Shown here piece after piece: positions 14,116-22,014 of a stretch of DNA of 59,627 nucleotides. Every line of letters starts with the position of its first letter. The stretch's first letter is position 1. Made by a program: the position numbers and the translations under genes. The DNA lies in the IMG/VR virus record IMGVR_UViG_3300011116_000422, positions 1 to 59,627 of that record; one strand, given 5' to 3'. The DNA comes from a virus. A model generated the notes under the pieces. The model was not told where the DNA came from. It worked only from the letters and a program-made list of their open reading frames with translations, and made no database searches.

Positions 14116-14611
14116 GTGGGGCCTCAATCTCTGCTGGGTCTCCGTCAATTAATTCAGCAGGATTAATCTTTCCTGTTCTAAATGCTTCAGCGATTGCTTC
14201 GCGTCCGCCAGTTGCAAATCGTGTTGAAACATACGATTCACGGCTTTTAAATGCAATGAAGTTAAGCACTTCACCAGTTGGTGTGTAGATTGTTTTACCA
14301 TCAACGCTTACGCAGTTTTCAAGAAAATGTTTCTTGTAACTATCGCGCACTGATTTAACTATTTCGGTAGGCATTATGTTTTCAACGAACTCAATGAACG
14401 CTGTTTCGTGCATTACCGCGGCACTTGCTTTTGGACTAACAAGAGAAACTTTTGCTATATCCGTATCGTCGAGCGAGGCTTTCGCGGCGTCTGCACCAAC
14501 AGCATTTAACTGTTCTGCAAATTGGTCACGAAGTCTGTCTTTCGCATCTTTTGCGGCGTCTGCTACAACTGTTATAGCGGCTAGTCGCAAAGCGGTTTCG
14601 CGTAGATTCAT
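14108..14611 (-). CDS. Hypothetical protein upstream of ERF
   Basis: A 167-residue protein starting MNLRETALRLAAITVVADAA, mostly helical, with a beta segment TDIAKVSLVSPK and a conserved-looking FIAFKSRESYVSTRF. Proteins of this pattern commonly precede recombinase genes in actinophages, but I know no function. The ATG at 14611 is preceded by the leader AACCACGAAAGGAG. It overlaps the ERF gene by 8 bp. Confidence 0.65.
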   Translation of the reverse strand: MNLRETALRLAAITVVADAAKDAKDRLRDQFAEQLNAVGADAAKASLDDTDIAKVSLVSPKASAAVMHETAFIEFVENIMPTEIVKSVRDSYKKHFLENCVSVDGKTIYTPTGEVLNFIAFKSRESYVSTRFATGGREAIAEAFRTGKINPAELIDGDPAEIEAPHE

Positions 14612-14619
14612 TTGTTTGT

Positions 14620-14633
14620 CTCCTTTCGTGGTT
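14620..14633 (-). promoter_or_regulatory. Conserved leader element AACCACGAAAGGAG
   Basis: The leader element with one extra A, identical to the version at 7390-7403, about 20 nt inside the transcript predicted from P6. Confidence 0.55.
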
Positions 14634-14657
14634 GTTGGAGTGTCTTTCGACTTGGTG

Positions 14658-14686
14658 AGCATAACCTGCGTTTAGTCAGAATGCAA
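14658..14686 (-). promoter_or_regulatory. Degenerate member of the palindromic promoter family (P6)
   Basis: TTGCAT (14681-14686), 17-bp spacer with CTAAACGCAGGTTA, TATGCT (14658-14663). The half-site CTAAAC is kept and the other half is changed. It drives the ERF operon with a leader of about 40 nt. Confidence 0.6.
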
Positions 14687-14698
14687 GTCTTCTCCCAA

Positions 14699-14808
14699 TT
14701 GAATTTACACAAGGGGTCTGACATAATTGCGCTCGCAACTTCGTGGTAGGGATTAAATTCCCGGTTGTGAAGAAGGCCCCAACCGTGAGGTGAGGGCCTT
14801 TTTCTTTT
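14699..14808 (+). ncRNA. Candidate small plus-strand RNA (promoter plus terminator)
   Basis: On the plus strand TTGAAT (14699-14704), 17 bp, CATAAT (14722-14727) predicts a start near 14734. About 60 nt later AAGGCCC (14773-14779) and GGGCCTT (14794-14800) form a hairpin followed by TTTCTTTT, an intrinsic terminator in the same direction. Between them GGGA...TCCC is nested in CTTC...GAAG. No open reading frame of note is present. The result is a predicted RNA of about 75 nt, divergent from the ERF promoter. Confidence 0.45.
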
Positions 14809-14831
14809 AGGTTACTAAAGGTTACTTTTGG

Positions 14832-14963
14832 TTAACTTATGTCGCAAGGCGCACCGTCACAACAACTGTTTTTCATTTTGCAATGTGGACACAACCATCG
14901 TGTTGAGATTGGGTCGTAAGGTTCTTGACAAAAATCGCATAACATTTTGTTATTAGCATTCAT
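14832..14963 (-). CDS. Tiny zinc-ribbon protein
   Basis: A 43-residue protein with CDFC at residues 9-12 and CPHC at 25-28, the classic two-knuckle zinc ribbon, and an extra C-C and C in the tail. Only a weak ribosome binding site (AGGAA) is seen upstream. Its role is unknown; it could be a DNA-, RNA- or protein-binding adaptor. Confidence 0.55.
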   Translation of the reverse strand: MNANNKMLCDFCQEPYDPISTRWLCPHCKMKNSCCDGAPCDIS

Positions 14964-15016
14964 AGTTACAGCGGGTTCCTAGTTTAAATGAATATGGAAA
15001 TGAGATAATAAAAATA

Positions 15017-15053
15017 GAAGCAGGCTTCTTTACTTGGGGTAGAAGCCTGCTTC
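15017..15053 (-). terminator. Terminator after the endolysin gene
   Basis: GAAGCAGGCTTCT (15017-15029) pairs perfectly with AGAAGCCTGCTTC (15041-15053) around an 11-base loop. On the minus strand it is followed by ATTTTTATTATC, a good U-tract. It ends the long structural and lysis transcript. Confidence 0.85.
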
Positions 15054-15067
15054 CTTTTCTTACAATA

Positions 15068-15537
15068 CTACTTTGGGCGACCGACCGCCATGATTGTCTT
15101 ATAGTCGCGTTTCTTCAAATAGTAACCATCGCCGTTTGATTGGCTCCCGGCTTACCGCTTGAAGTGTTTCCCTCGTAAACGTATAGGACCTTGAGGACCG
15201 TATTGTGGCCCTTGACGATTCCAACGTGGTCTGCCTGAGCATCCTCATCAAACTGGAAGAAAACTACATCTCCGGCTTTTGCCTGTCCGATTGGGACGGT
15301 CTGATTGTTCTTGGTCAAATACTTCAACCAAGCGTCACATGAGGCAAAACCCTTTTTTGTGTTTGCTACTGATTCAATCGCGCCCGCATCGAAATACATC
15401 TTTGAGGCCGACATCGCGCACCATGGCTGATTGTTCATTCCAAACCACTTACCAAAAGTGGTGTCGTTATTTGGACCCTCTGTGTAATTTAAAGATGCCT
15501 CGCATAGAGCGAGCAACTTCTTGACATCTAACGTCAT
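15068..15537 (-). CDS. CHAP/NlpC-type endolysin with C-terminal frameshift
   Basis: A cysteine peptidase or amidase that would cut the host peptidoglycan at lysis. The catalytic cysteine is in QPWCAMSASKMYF (about residue 39) and the histidine in ADHVGIVKG (about residue 102). In the reading frame as given, translation stops at 15115 after AMVTI (140 residues). In the -1 frame the sequence continues YLKKRDYKTIMAVGRPK to a stop at 15068; the TIM-VGRPK end is typical of actinophage endolysins. One missing base near 15122, or a programmed shift, would explain it. AAAGGAG precedes the start. Confidence 0.8.
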
Positions 15538-15539
15538 TT

Positions 15540-15785
15540 TTACTCCTTTGGTTTTCTTTTATCAACCTTTGCAAACGCATCGTTGATTTCCTTTTGGCTT
15601 AATTTACCATCATCAAGGAAGGCTCGCGATAAAGCCTCAACGACTGTTGATACACCTAGGAGACCAGCCATCAACATTGAGGAAAGGACATCCATGCCAA
15701 ATACTGAACCTGCTCCGATTACTGGAAGGGCGCTGGCGGCAAAAACTGCCACAATTCTCATAAATACGTTTAAAATGCTATTCAT
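15540..15785 (-). CDS. Candidate holin
   Basis: An 81-residue membrane protein with two hydrophobic segments (about 8-26 and 30-46) separated by a short polar turn, then a basic C-terminal tail (VDKRKPKE), a class II holin layout. It lies 2 bp upstream of the endolysin gene. Two further small membrane proteins nearby (16168 and 16430) could also be holins or antiholins, so the assignment is by context. Confidence 0.65.
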   Translation of the reverse strand: MNSILNVFMRIVAVFAASALPVIGAGSVFGMDVLSSMLMAGLLGVSTVVEALSRAFLDDGKLSQKEINDAFAKVDKRKPKE

Positions 15786-16192
15786 ATAAGTAAGCCTCTC
15801 TTTTTCTTTAATTCGTTAAAATCTTTTTTCTTTGTTCCGCCGTCGTAGGTCCATGCGTATCCGGCCTTAATCATTTGCTCATTAAAAGATTCTGTTTGCC
15901 CATTGATATAAAGCCATCCAAGAATGCGTCCATACTTCTCGGTGCTATCTGGCTTCTCTGTATGAATGACAATATCTGTCACGCCTTCAAGAGAATGCTT
16001 AAGAAACTCTTTAACTTCTAACCCAAGCGTTTTTTCAACAAGGTCAGTAGTGCGGCTTTCTGGAGTATCTATTCCGGCAAGACGAACTCGTTGTGTATAA
16101 GAAACGTTAAAGCCCAAATCAATGTCAACATCAATTGTGTCACCATCGACAACTTTAAGAACTTTCTTTATTCGATATTGATACATGAGCAT
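15782..16192 (-). CDS. Staphylococcal-nuclease-type thermonuclease (SNase)
   Basis: A 136-residue OB-fold nuclease. Visible motifs are VVDGDTIDVDIDLGF (residues 14-28), RVRLAGIDTPE with the catalytic arginine and calcium-binding aspartate (36-46), and EKYGRILGWLYI with the catalytic Glu/Arg pair (82-95). No signal peptide is seen, so it may act in the cell, or be released at lysis. It overlaps the holin gene by 4 bp. Its placement in the lysis block is odd and could point to host DNA breakdown or release of DNA from lysed cells. Confidence 0.88.
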   Translation of the reverse strand: MLMYQYRIKKVLKVVDGDTIDVDIDLGFNVSYTQRVRLAGIDTPESRTTDLVEKTLGLEVKEFLKHSLEGVTDIVIHTEKPDSTEKYGRILGWLYINGQTESFNEQMIKAGYAWTYDGGTKKKDFNELKKKRGLLI

Positions 16193-16443
16193 TCTTTTTC
16201 TGTTCCTTTGGCACCAAAGTAACCACCAATGATTCCAATGAGACCACCAAGGGCAGTCTGCACAAGTGTCATAACTTCGCTAGATACTTCAACGGCTTCG
16301 CCTGTTATTTTTGTTTCTTCGTATGCGGTGTAATAATCACCAACAATGGCAAGAACAACAGCAAAGCCAACAAACATGGCAAGCATCAAAATTACCTTGT
16401 CGCGAGCAATGATTTCTTTTCTAGGCGCTTTATTCATCTTCAT
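16168..16443 (-). CDS. Two-pass small membrane protein
   Basis: A 91-residue protein with membrane segments near residues 18-37 (VILMLAMFVGFAVVLAIVG) and 60-78 (ALGGLIGIIGGYFGAKG), and a short tail with C-S-C. The two-segment layout and location beside the endolysin fit a holin or antiholin. GGGA precedes the start. Its last 25 bp overlap the SNase gene. Confidence 0.6.
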   Translation of the reverse strand: MKMNKAPRKEIIARDKVILMLAMFVGFAVVLAIVGDYYTAYEETKITGEAVEVSSEVMTLVQTALGGLIGIIGGYFGAKGTEKECSCINIE

Positions 16444-16606
16444 TTTTTTCCCGGCGAACTGGATAAGTAATAATCCATACCGCTACCGCAAACATAATTG
16501 CGTATCCCACAATGCCTTTTGCTGTTCCATCAAGAACAATCCAAGCAATGAACATTCCAAGCAGGGTAAATAACTGACCTATCAAATCAACAAAAAATGC
16601 TCTCAT
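16430..16606 (-). CDS. Two-pass small membrane protein
   Basis: A 58-residue protein with two hydrophobic segments (FVDLIGQLFTLLGMFIAWIV and GIVGYAIMFAVAVWIITY) and a charged C-terminus. TAGGAGA precedes the ATG, which overlaps the stop of the proline-rich gene as ATGA. It overlaps the start of the next gene by 14 bp. Probably part of the lysis cassette. Confidence 0.6.
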   Translation of the reverse strand: MRAFFVDLIGQLFTLLGMFIAWIVLDGTAKGIVGYAIMFAVAVWIITYPVRREKNEDE

Positions 16607-18939
16607 GGTTTTCTCCTATAACCTACGGCTCCAACTGCTCCGCTTGCGGCGACAGTCGTTGCGGCAATGTTTCCAACGATGGTGGCGGCTACAACAGTTT
16701 TTGTCGCTTCTTCTCTTTCCTCCACTGACATATCGGCTCCAAGATTTCCAAGAGCAAAGATAAGTTGAGCAGGACTTTCGAAGACAGCGGATAACATCTC
16801 GGCTGGGGACGCGAGGAGTTCAAGGGCATCTGCAACTACTGCGCTAATTATAACCTCGTTACCATTTTCATCCTGTCTAACCTCAACAGGTGTTGCTTCG
16901 GGCAAGTCGGCATAATCAATACCTGCTTCGTGAATTGCTTCAGCAGTTACTGCTTGACCTTGAGCAGATTCAATTAATGCCTCGGCAACAAGTTCTTTTT
17001 CTGCGTTTGTAAATTTTCCGTCAGAAGCAAGAGTTTCTGAAAGATTGTTTACTTCGGATTGAGTAATTTTGCCGTCGGCAGACAAAGCATCAATAATAAG
17101 ATTTTCTTCAGCCTTACTTAAAGGACCGCTATCAGATAAAGTTTCAATAAGTGCTGTTGCTTCGGCTTCAGTAACTTTTCCATCAGCCATTAAAGAATCA
17201 ACTACGGCTTCGGCATCCGCCGCTGAAATGTTTCCATCATCTAAGGCATCACTTAATACTTCGGCAGGAGGCAACTCAACTGGAGTTGGAGGCTCGGGTT
17301 CGACCATTGGCGGTTCGGGTTCTACGGCAGGAGGCTCTGGCTCGACCGCTGGAGGTTCCCCGATTGCATCTTCTGGGTCGGGAATCGCTATTGGCGGTTC
17401 TGGTTCTTCGGTCGGTGGAGGAGTAGTATTTTCATCTACGGGAACCGGAGGTGTTTGTGAATCATCAGGATTCGGAGCAGGGTCAACAGGTGTCGGAGGT
17501 TCTTCAACAGGAACTGGAGGTTCTTCCGGACTTGGAGCGGGTTCAGGAGCAGGTTCTTCAACTGGAACAGGGATTGGCGGCTCTACGGTTTGAGGCGGCT
17601 CAGGCTGAGGAATTGGTGCAGGTTCTATTGCAGGGGGTTGAACAGGGTCAGGAGCAGGCCCCGGAGCAACAGGAACACTTGGCTCAGGTAATACAACTGG
17701 ATTCGGTTCGACGGAAGGGACGGGGGTAGGAGATGGATTTGGGACGGAAGGCACAACAGGAGTTGGCGATGGTGAAGGTGCAGGCTCAGGAGTTACGGTC
17801 GGAGTTGGTGTTGGTGAAGGCTCGGGGTTTGTTGATGGAGTCGGAGTTGGAGAAGGCTCGATTGCGGGTGTCGGAGTTGGAGATGGCGCTGGACCGGGCT
17901 CGTTCGATGGCGATGGGGAAGGAGTAGGCAATGGAGTGGGTGTGGGTGTCGGTTCTACTGTTTGCGTCGGTGTTGGTGTGGGGGTCGGTGAAGGTGATTC
18001 AGATGGCGTTGGCGTGGAAGATTCTTGAGGAGTTGGAGAAGGTTGAGGATTTGAAGATGGACTTGGACTTGGAGATTCTGACGGAGAAGTGGAAGGCGCA
18101 GGGGCTGGACTAGGTGCAGGCTCGACGGCTTCGGCAGTAACAACGGGTGCAATATAAACTCTTGTAAGCCCGGCTTCTTCTAAAGTAACAACACGACCAT
18201 CAGGCAAGCGAACACCTGTTCTTGTATTCAATCCTTGTTGCACATCTGAAAGATAAGTAATAGTCAAAGTGTTATCAGGATTAATTGCGGCGGTTACGAC
18301 AATAGTTGAAAGAGGATTTGCACTTGCATTTTGACCATAAGGACGAACTGCTAAATCAACTTGAAATCCTGCTTGACTTGAAGTAATTATTAAATGTTCG
18401 TCCGGGGCTCTCCATCCGGCAGGATAAGAGTTAGATGGATTTGGATTATTAGGGTCAAGAACTACCCAGTCATAAGCATTAACTGAAATTGAAGGCGCTG
18501 TTGGGTAATTAGCAAAAGCATTATCTTGACGCCCAAAAGTAATAGTTGAGTTTGTTGTTGCATAAACTGCGTTGTAATCAGTTCCTTGAAAATTAATTGT
18601 TGTAGGTAAAGCAACTTGATAAGAAACGTCATCTCCGCCGCAGGTATCTTGAACGATAACCGGAGTTGAAGTAACTGTTTGACCATCAGTAGAAGTCGCT
18701 GTAACGGTTTCATTTAAAGCAACTGGTGCCGTCTGAGCCGTCGCAATACTTTCAGCCGTTGTTACACAAGTAGCCGAAGCGTCAATTGTTCCAACGCAAA
18801 CATTAAATGAAAATGCCAACGATGCAACAAAAACAAAGACCCCCCATTGTTTTGCACCTTGGGGGGTCTTTAACTTTAAATGTTTTGCTATTTTGCTTAC
18901 CTCTTTCGAGTTAGGCTTGGGCTTCCGTCCATGAAACAC
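16603..18939 (-). CDS. Large proline-rich secreted/surface protein
   Basis: The 778 residues divide as follows. A signal-peptide-like N-terminus has a basic region then WGVFVFVASLAFSF. A beta-rich globular domain follows (about 60-265). Then comes a long low-complexity stalk of PTPTPSPSP and PVEEPPTPVEPEP (about 270-555). About five 20-residue helical repeats of the pattern DGK-x-T-x-x-E-A-x-x-L-x-x-x-L come next (557-660), and the end is a hydrophobic segment with the basic tail GYRRKP. This is the layout of a cell-surface or virion stalk protein. The start is a GTG overlapping the previous gene by 29 bp, and a terminator-like hairpin sits inside codons 23-35. Confidence 0.7.
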   Translation of the reverse strand: MFHGRKPKPNSKEVSKIAKHLKLKTPQGAKQWGVFVFVASLAFSFNVCVGTIDASATCVTTAESIATAQTAPVALNETVTATSTDGQTVTSTPVIVQDTCGGDDVSYQVALPTTINFQGTDYNAVYATTNSTITFGRQDNAFANYPTAPSISVNAYDWVVLDPNNPNPSNSYPAGWRAPDEHLIITSSQAGFQVDLAVRPYGQNASANPLSTIVVTAAINPDNTLTITYLSDVQQGLNTRTGVRLPDGRVVTLEEAGLTRVYIAPVVTAEAVEPAPSPAPAPSTSPSESPSPSPSSNPQPSPTPQESSTPTPSESPSPTPTPTPTQTVEPTPTPTPLPTPSPSPSNEPGPAPSPTPTPAIEPSPTPTPSTNPEPSPTPTPTVTPEPAPSPSPTPVVPSVPNPSPTPVPSVEPNPVVLPEPSVPVAPGPAPDPVQPPAIEPAPIPQPEPPQTVEPPIPVPVEEPAPEPAPSPEEPPVPVEEPPTPVDPAPNPDDSQTPPVPVDENTTPPPTEEPEPPIAIPDPEDAIGEPPAVEPEPPAVEPEPPMVEPEPPTPVELPPAEVLSDALDDGNISAADAEAVVDSLMADGKVTEAEATALIETLSDSGPLSKAEENLIIDALSADGKITQSEVNNLSETLASDGKFTNAEKELVAEALIESAQGQAVTAEAIHEAGIDYADLPEATPVEVRQDENGNEVIISAVVADALELLASPAEMLSAVFESPAQLIFALGNLGADMSVEEREEATKTVVAATIVGNIAATTVAASGAVGAVGYRRKP
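18835..18871 (-). terminator. Intrinsic terminator-like hairpin inside the signal-peptide codons
   Basis: AAAGACCCCCC (18835-18845) and GGGGGGTCTTT (18861-18871) form a perfect 11-bp stem with a 15-base loop, followed on the minus strand by GTTTTTGTT. It is about 70 bp inside the proline-rich gene. It may limit read-through from the tail operon into the surface-protein and lysis genes. Confidence 0.65.
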
Positions 18940-21703
18940 GACCTGCTACATCAATAGCCGCCGCCGAAATGTTTGTTACTAAGAATGTCAATACATCTGG
19001 TCCATCAGGGAAAATCTGAGTGTTAGCCAAAGATGAACCACCACCCATAATTGCGTTACCTAAGTCGCGCAAGTTAGAAAGGTCAAGAGTATCTGTTCCA
19101 CCTGAAAGGAATCCACCTGTTGTTTCGCCACCAGTTACGGTTGTTGAACCACCCTGATAGTCAGCAATCTGAGCAAGTGATGAGTTTGTTAAAGTTGCTG
19201 AACCTGCTGTTGGACTTGTCCAAGAAGTAGATGAAGAAGGTGTTCCATTAATAACGGCCGTAATCAAATAGTTTGATGACGCAGTTTTACAAGTTACGCC
19301 AAGTGCAACAAGTTTTAACTGCATACGGTTAAGCAGTTCTCGGACACCATAGTTACCACCAATACCACTATCAACCGAAGGTGCTACACGAATGCTCATA
19401 AGAGCCTTAGTTGCACCAGCGGCGATGTTAGTAAAAATAGTCTGTCCGTAAGTAAAAATAAGTGACTTATCGTTATCGAAACGACCATCCATAATTACAG
19501 AAGTTCCCCAGTGAGAAATAGTTGGGGCATAAGTTGGCTGAGAAAGTTCAACAAGAATAGGCGCGCCTGTTAATGCTGTAAATGTAAAAGCAAAAGGTGA
19601 GCCTGTATCCATAGGAGGAATTGTTAAAGTTGGGTTTGCTCCTGTTGCGGCTACGCTTAAAAGAAATTGAGTAGCGCTCACGATAGATTGAACAAATCCG
19701 CCTTCAGGAATATAACCAGTTGTTAAATCATAAACTTTTTGACCAACTCGTAAGTTTGCTGTTGAAGCAATAGTTACAAGGTTTGAACCAGCGGCAACAG
19801 TTGAAGAAACTCCAGCAGGGATTCCTGCTCCTGAACGAGAAAGACCAGTGAATGTAGTTGCAGTTTTTCCTGTGTAAGTAACATATTCGGTTTTTGTATT
19901 ATCGCGAACTAATAAAACACCACTGGAAGGAAACGTCGCAGTGCTTACAACAGTCATTGTTACATCTGTGCTACCAAAAGTTGCGGCAAGACGGCTAAAC
20001 GGTGGTTGCATAGAAGTTTCATAACGAGCAGGAAGGTTTCCTGAGCGCATATAGGCTTCGGCATTAACATTGTTATTAGTAATACGGTGGCAATAAGTTA
20101 CTTGACCGTCGGTTGCGCGGAATCCATAACGAATTGCACCAGCGCCATACCAAGTATAGTCAATGTAAAACATTTGCATTTTAGACAAATCAAGATTGTA
20201 ACCACTTGTGCCAGTTCCATCCATCTTATCTAAGTTCCAAGAAGATTGAGCAGTTTTTGTATCAACAGTTCTTGTAACTTGAACCATGCTTGCAGTTGAG
20301 CCGCGATAAGAAGGTGAAATAGTAAATGTATTATCGTCTGTAATACCAAGAACGCGGTAGGAAGAACCGCGAATTACAACAAAATCATTTGGCACTAATT
20401 GTGTTAACGAAGCGGTGGGAAAAGTAACAGAAGTTCTTGTTACTTGGTCTGAACCTGCCGTTACAGAATAACGACCCGGTAATTGATAAGTAGAAGTTCT
20501 ACGAACTGCGTAAATCTGTTGTCCATCAAACTCAAAAAATACTCCATTTTGGTCATCAAATAATCCAAGACGATTAATTGCTCCATGCCAACCAACAACA
20601 GAAACAATAAAAGGTCCTTGGGCTGTTAAATTCGCTGGAGTGTTTAACAAAGTAACTGTGAATGTATTATAAGAAATAACAGACGCAACGGAAAACGTTC
20701 CATTATAATCAACTCCGTTTGTTACACCTGAAATTGTAACTTGAGCGCCTGTCCAAAGGTTATGGCGTTCTTTTGTAGAAACAGTTGCAGTAGTTCCAAC
20801 GGCAGTAATTGCATCTACCTGAAGGCTAGGTTTTAAAATTGTTCCTGAAGAAATCTGAATACCTTTACCTGATTGGTAACGGAAATAACGACGAGTTTGA
20901 CGAACGGCCGTTTCATAATTTGAATTACCGTTTGATGAGAAGATAACTCCACCATCAAAAGGTCGGTGAAGGAATTGTCCAGAAGGGCGAACATATAAAT
21001 TCATGCTTGTTACAGTTAAGGCAGAAGGAACTCCAGCATTGTAATCTACAACATAACTAAAAATGTTAGGTGAAGTAATAGTGCAAACTTCATAAGCACC
21101 ATTAGGTGGATTTGTTCCTGTAATGCCAGTGACAATAATTTCGTTACCGATTGCAAGACCATGTGGGGTTGTGCAAGTTACAGTTACAATTTTATTACTT
21201 GTTGTAACAATATAAGAACCTTGTGGCGCAATTGCGGCGTTGCTATAAAGACTTGCCTGATAAACAAGTGTTTTATTAACATCAAAAATTGCTGTAAATG
21301 ATGTGTTGTTAGTTGAACGAGCCTTATAAGTAAATACGGTAGTGCCGCCGCCTGTTTCAATAATAAAGTTACCATTGGCAGGTGTAAGCAAAGAGTCTTG
21401 AACAAAAATTGGAGTTCCGTTTGCTGGTGCCACACCAGAACCAAGAGTAATAATTACTTGACGGGAACCTGCTACATACTGCATTGAAACAATGTTAGGA
21501 ATTGAGTTAGCGTTTGGATAAGCAAACGGCACGTTATTTACTGTGGCAAGGTTTTCCCATTTAGTTGTCTGTGTGCCGTATTCAAAGTCTGTATCAATAA
21601 GTGATTCAGGAGTCGCTACGCGCAACTTATTTGTAGGGTCGTAAAGAACTTCAGTCGGAGTGAAGATTGTCGAAGTTCCTACGGTGGTTGTTGTAATTGG
21701 CAT
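18911..21703 (-). CDS. Large virion protein, probable minor tail/baseplate protein
   Basis: A 930-residue, serine/threonine- and glycine-rich beta protein without cysteine-rich domains. Repeated segments of the form I-x-T-V-T-C-T-T-P-HGL and A-T-V-S-T-KERHNLWTG suggest tandem beta modules in residues 90-380; later parts include LPARYETSMQPP and a C-terminal region near residues 770-860 with a receptor-type beta character. The position after the hub-like protein and before lysis genes fits a central tail tip or fibre protein. AAAGGG precedes the ATG. Confidence 0.7.
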   Translation of the reverse strand: MPITTTTVGTSTIFTPTEVLYDPTNKLRVATPESLIDTDFEYGTQTTKWENLATVNNVPFAYPNANSIPNIVSMQYVAGSRQVIITLGSGVAPANGTPIFVQDSLLTPANGNFIIETGGGTTVFTYKARSTNNTSFTAIFDVNKTLVYQASLYSNAAIAPQGSYIVTTSNKIVTVTCTTPHGLAIGNEIIVTGITGTNPPNGAYEVCTITSPNIFSYVVDYNAGVPSALTVTSMNLYVRPSGQFLHRPFDGGVIFSSNGNSNYETAVRQTRRYFRYQSGKGIQISSGTILKPSLQVDAITAVGTTATVSTKERHNLWTGAQVTISGVTNGVDYNGTFSVASVISYNTFTVTLLNTPANLTAQGPFIVSVVGWHGAINRLGLFDDQNGVFFEFDGQQIYAVRRTSTYQLPGRYSVTAGSDQVTRTSVTFPTASLTQLVPNDFVVIRGSSYRVLGITDDNTFTISPSYRGSTASMVQVTRTVDTKTAQSSWNLDKMDGTGTSGYNLDLSKMQMFYIDYTWYGAGAIRYGFRATDGQVTYCHRITNNNVNAEAYMRSGNLPARYETSMQPPFSRLAATFGSTDVTMTVVSTATFPSSGVLLVRDNTKTEYVTYTGKTATTFTGLSRSGAGIPAGVSSTVAAGSNLVTIASTANLRVGQKVYDLTTGYIPEGGFVQSIVSATQFLLSVAATGANPTLTIPPMDTGSPFAFTFTALTGAPILVELSQPTYAPTISHWGTSVIMDGRFDNDKSLIFTYGQTIFTNIAAGATKALMSIRVAPSVDSGIGGNYGVRELLNRMQLKLVALGVTCKTASSNYLITAVINGTPSSSTSWTSPTAGSATLTNSSLAQIADYQGGSTTVTGGETTGGFLSGGTDTLDLSNLRDLGNAIMGGGSSLANTQIFPDGPDVLTFLVTNISAAAIDVAGRVSWTEAQA

Positions 21704-21705
21704 AA

Positions 21706-22014
21706 TTACTTACCCTTTGTAGTCTTTTTTGCAGGAGCGTTCTTGGCAGTTTTTTTGATTGCTTTGGCAGTCTCTTTTTTTGCACCTTCTAGTAAAGGCT
21801 TTGCAATTAGACCAAATGCTGGGTCTTTCTTATTAAGATAGCGAAGTGCAACGGGGATTAAAGTTGTCCACAAAACATTAGAAACATCAGCCCATTGTGA
21901 GGCTGTAAATGACATCGGGCTTGCGCCTTGTCCAACAAGAACAACCGCGGCGGCTACCTGCCCTGCAAGGTTACGAACGTATGAGTCAAGCATTGACTGG
22001 AACTTAGGGTTCAT
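21706..22014 (-). CDS. Holin-like membrane protein (r1t-like)
   Basis: A 102-residue protein with a moderately hydrophobic first half (NLAGQVAAAVVLVGQG and VLWTTLIPVALRYL), the KDPAFGLIA motif often found in actinophage holins, and a lysine/alanine-rich tail. It sits between a membrane/coiled-coil protein and the large tail protein. A virion membrane role is also possible. Confidence 0.5.
   Translation of the reverse strand: MNPKFQSMLDSYVRNLAGQVAAAVVLVGQGASPMSFTASQWADVSNVLWTTLIPVALRYLNKKDPAFGLIAKPLLEGAKKETAKAIKKTAKNAPAKKTTKGK

Noticed and set aside
16603-18150. Long plus-strand open frames opposite the proline-rich stalk gene, for example 17069-17593
   Set aside because: They are shadows of the repetitive proline/glutamate codons, have low-complexity G/S/T or E/Q/L content and no ribosome binding sites.
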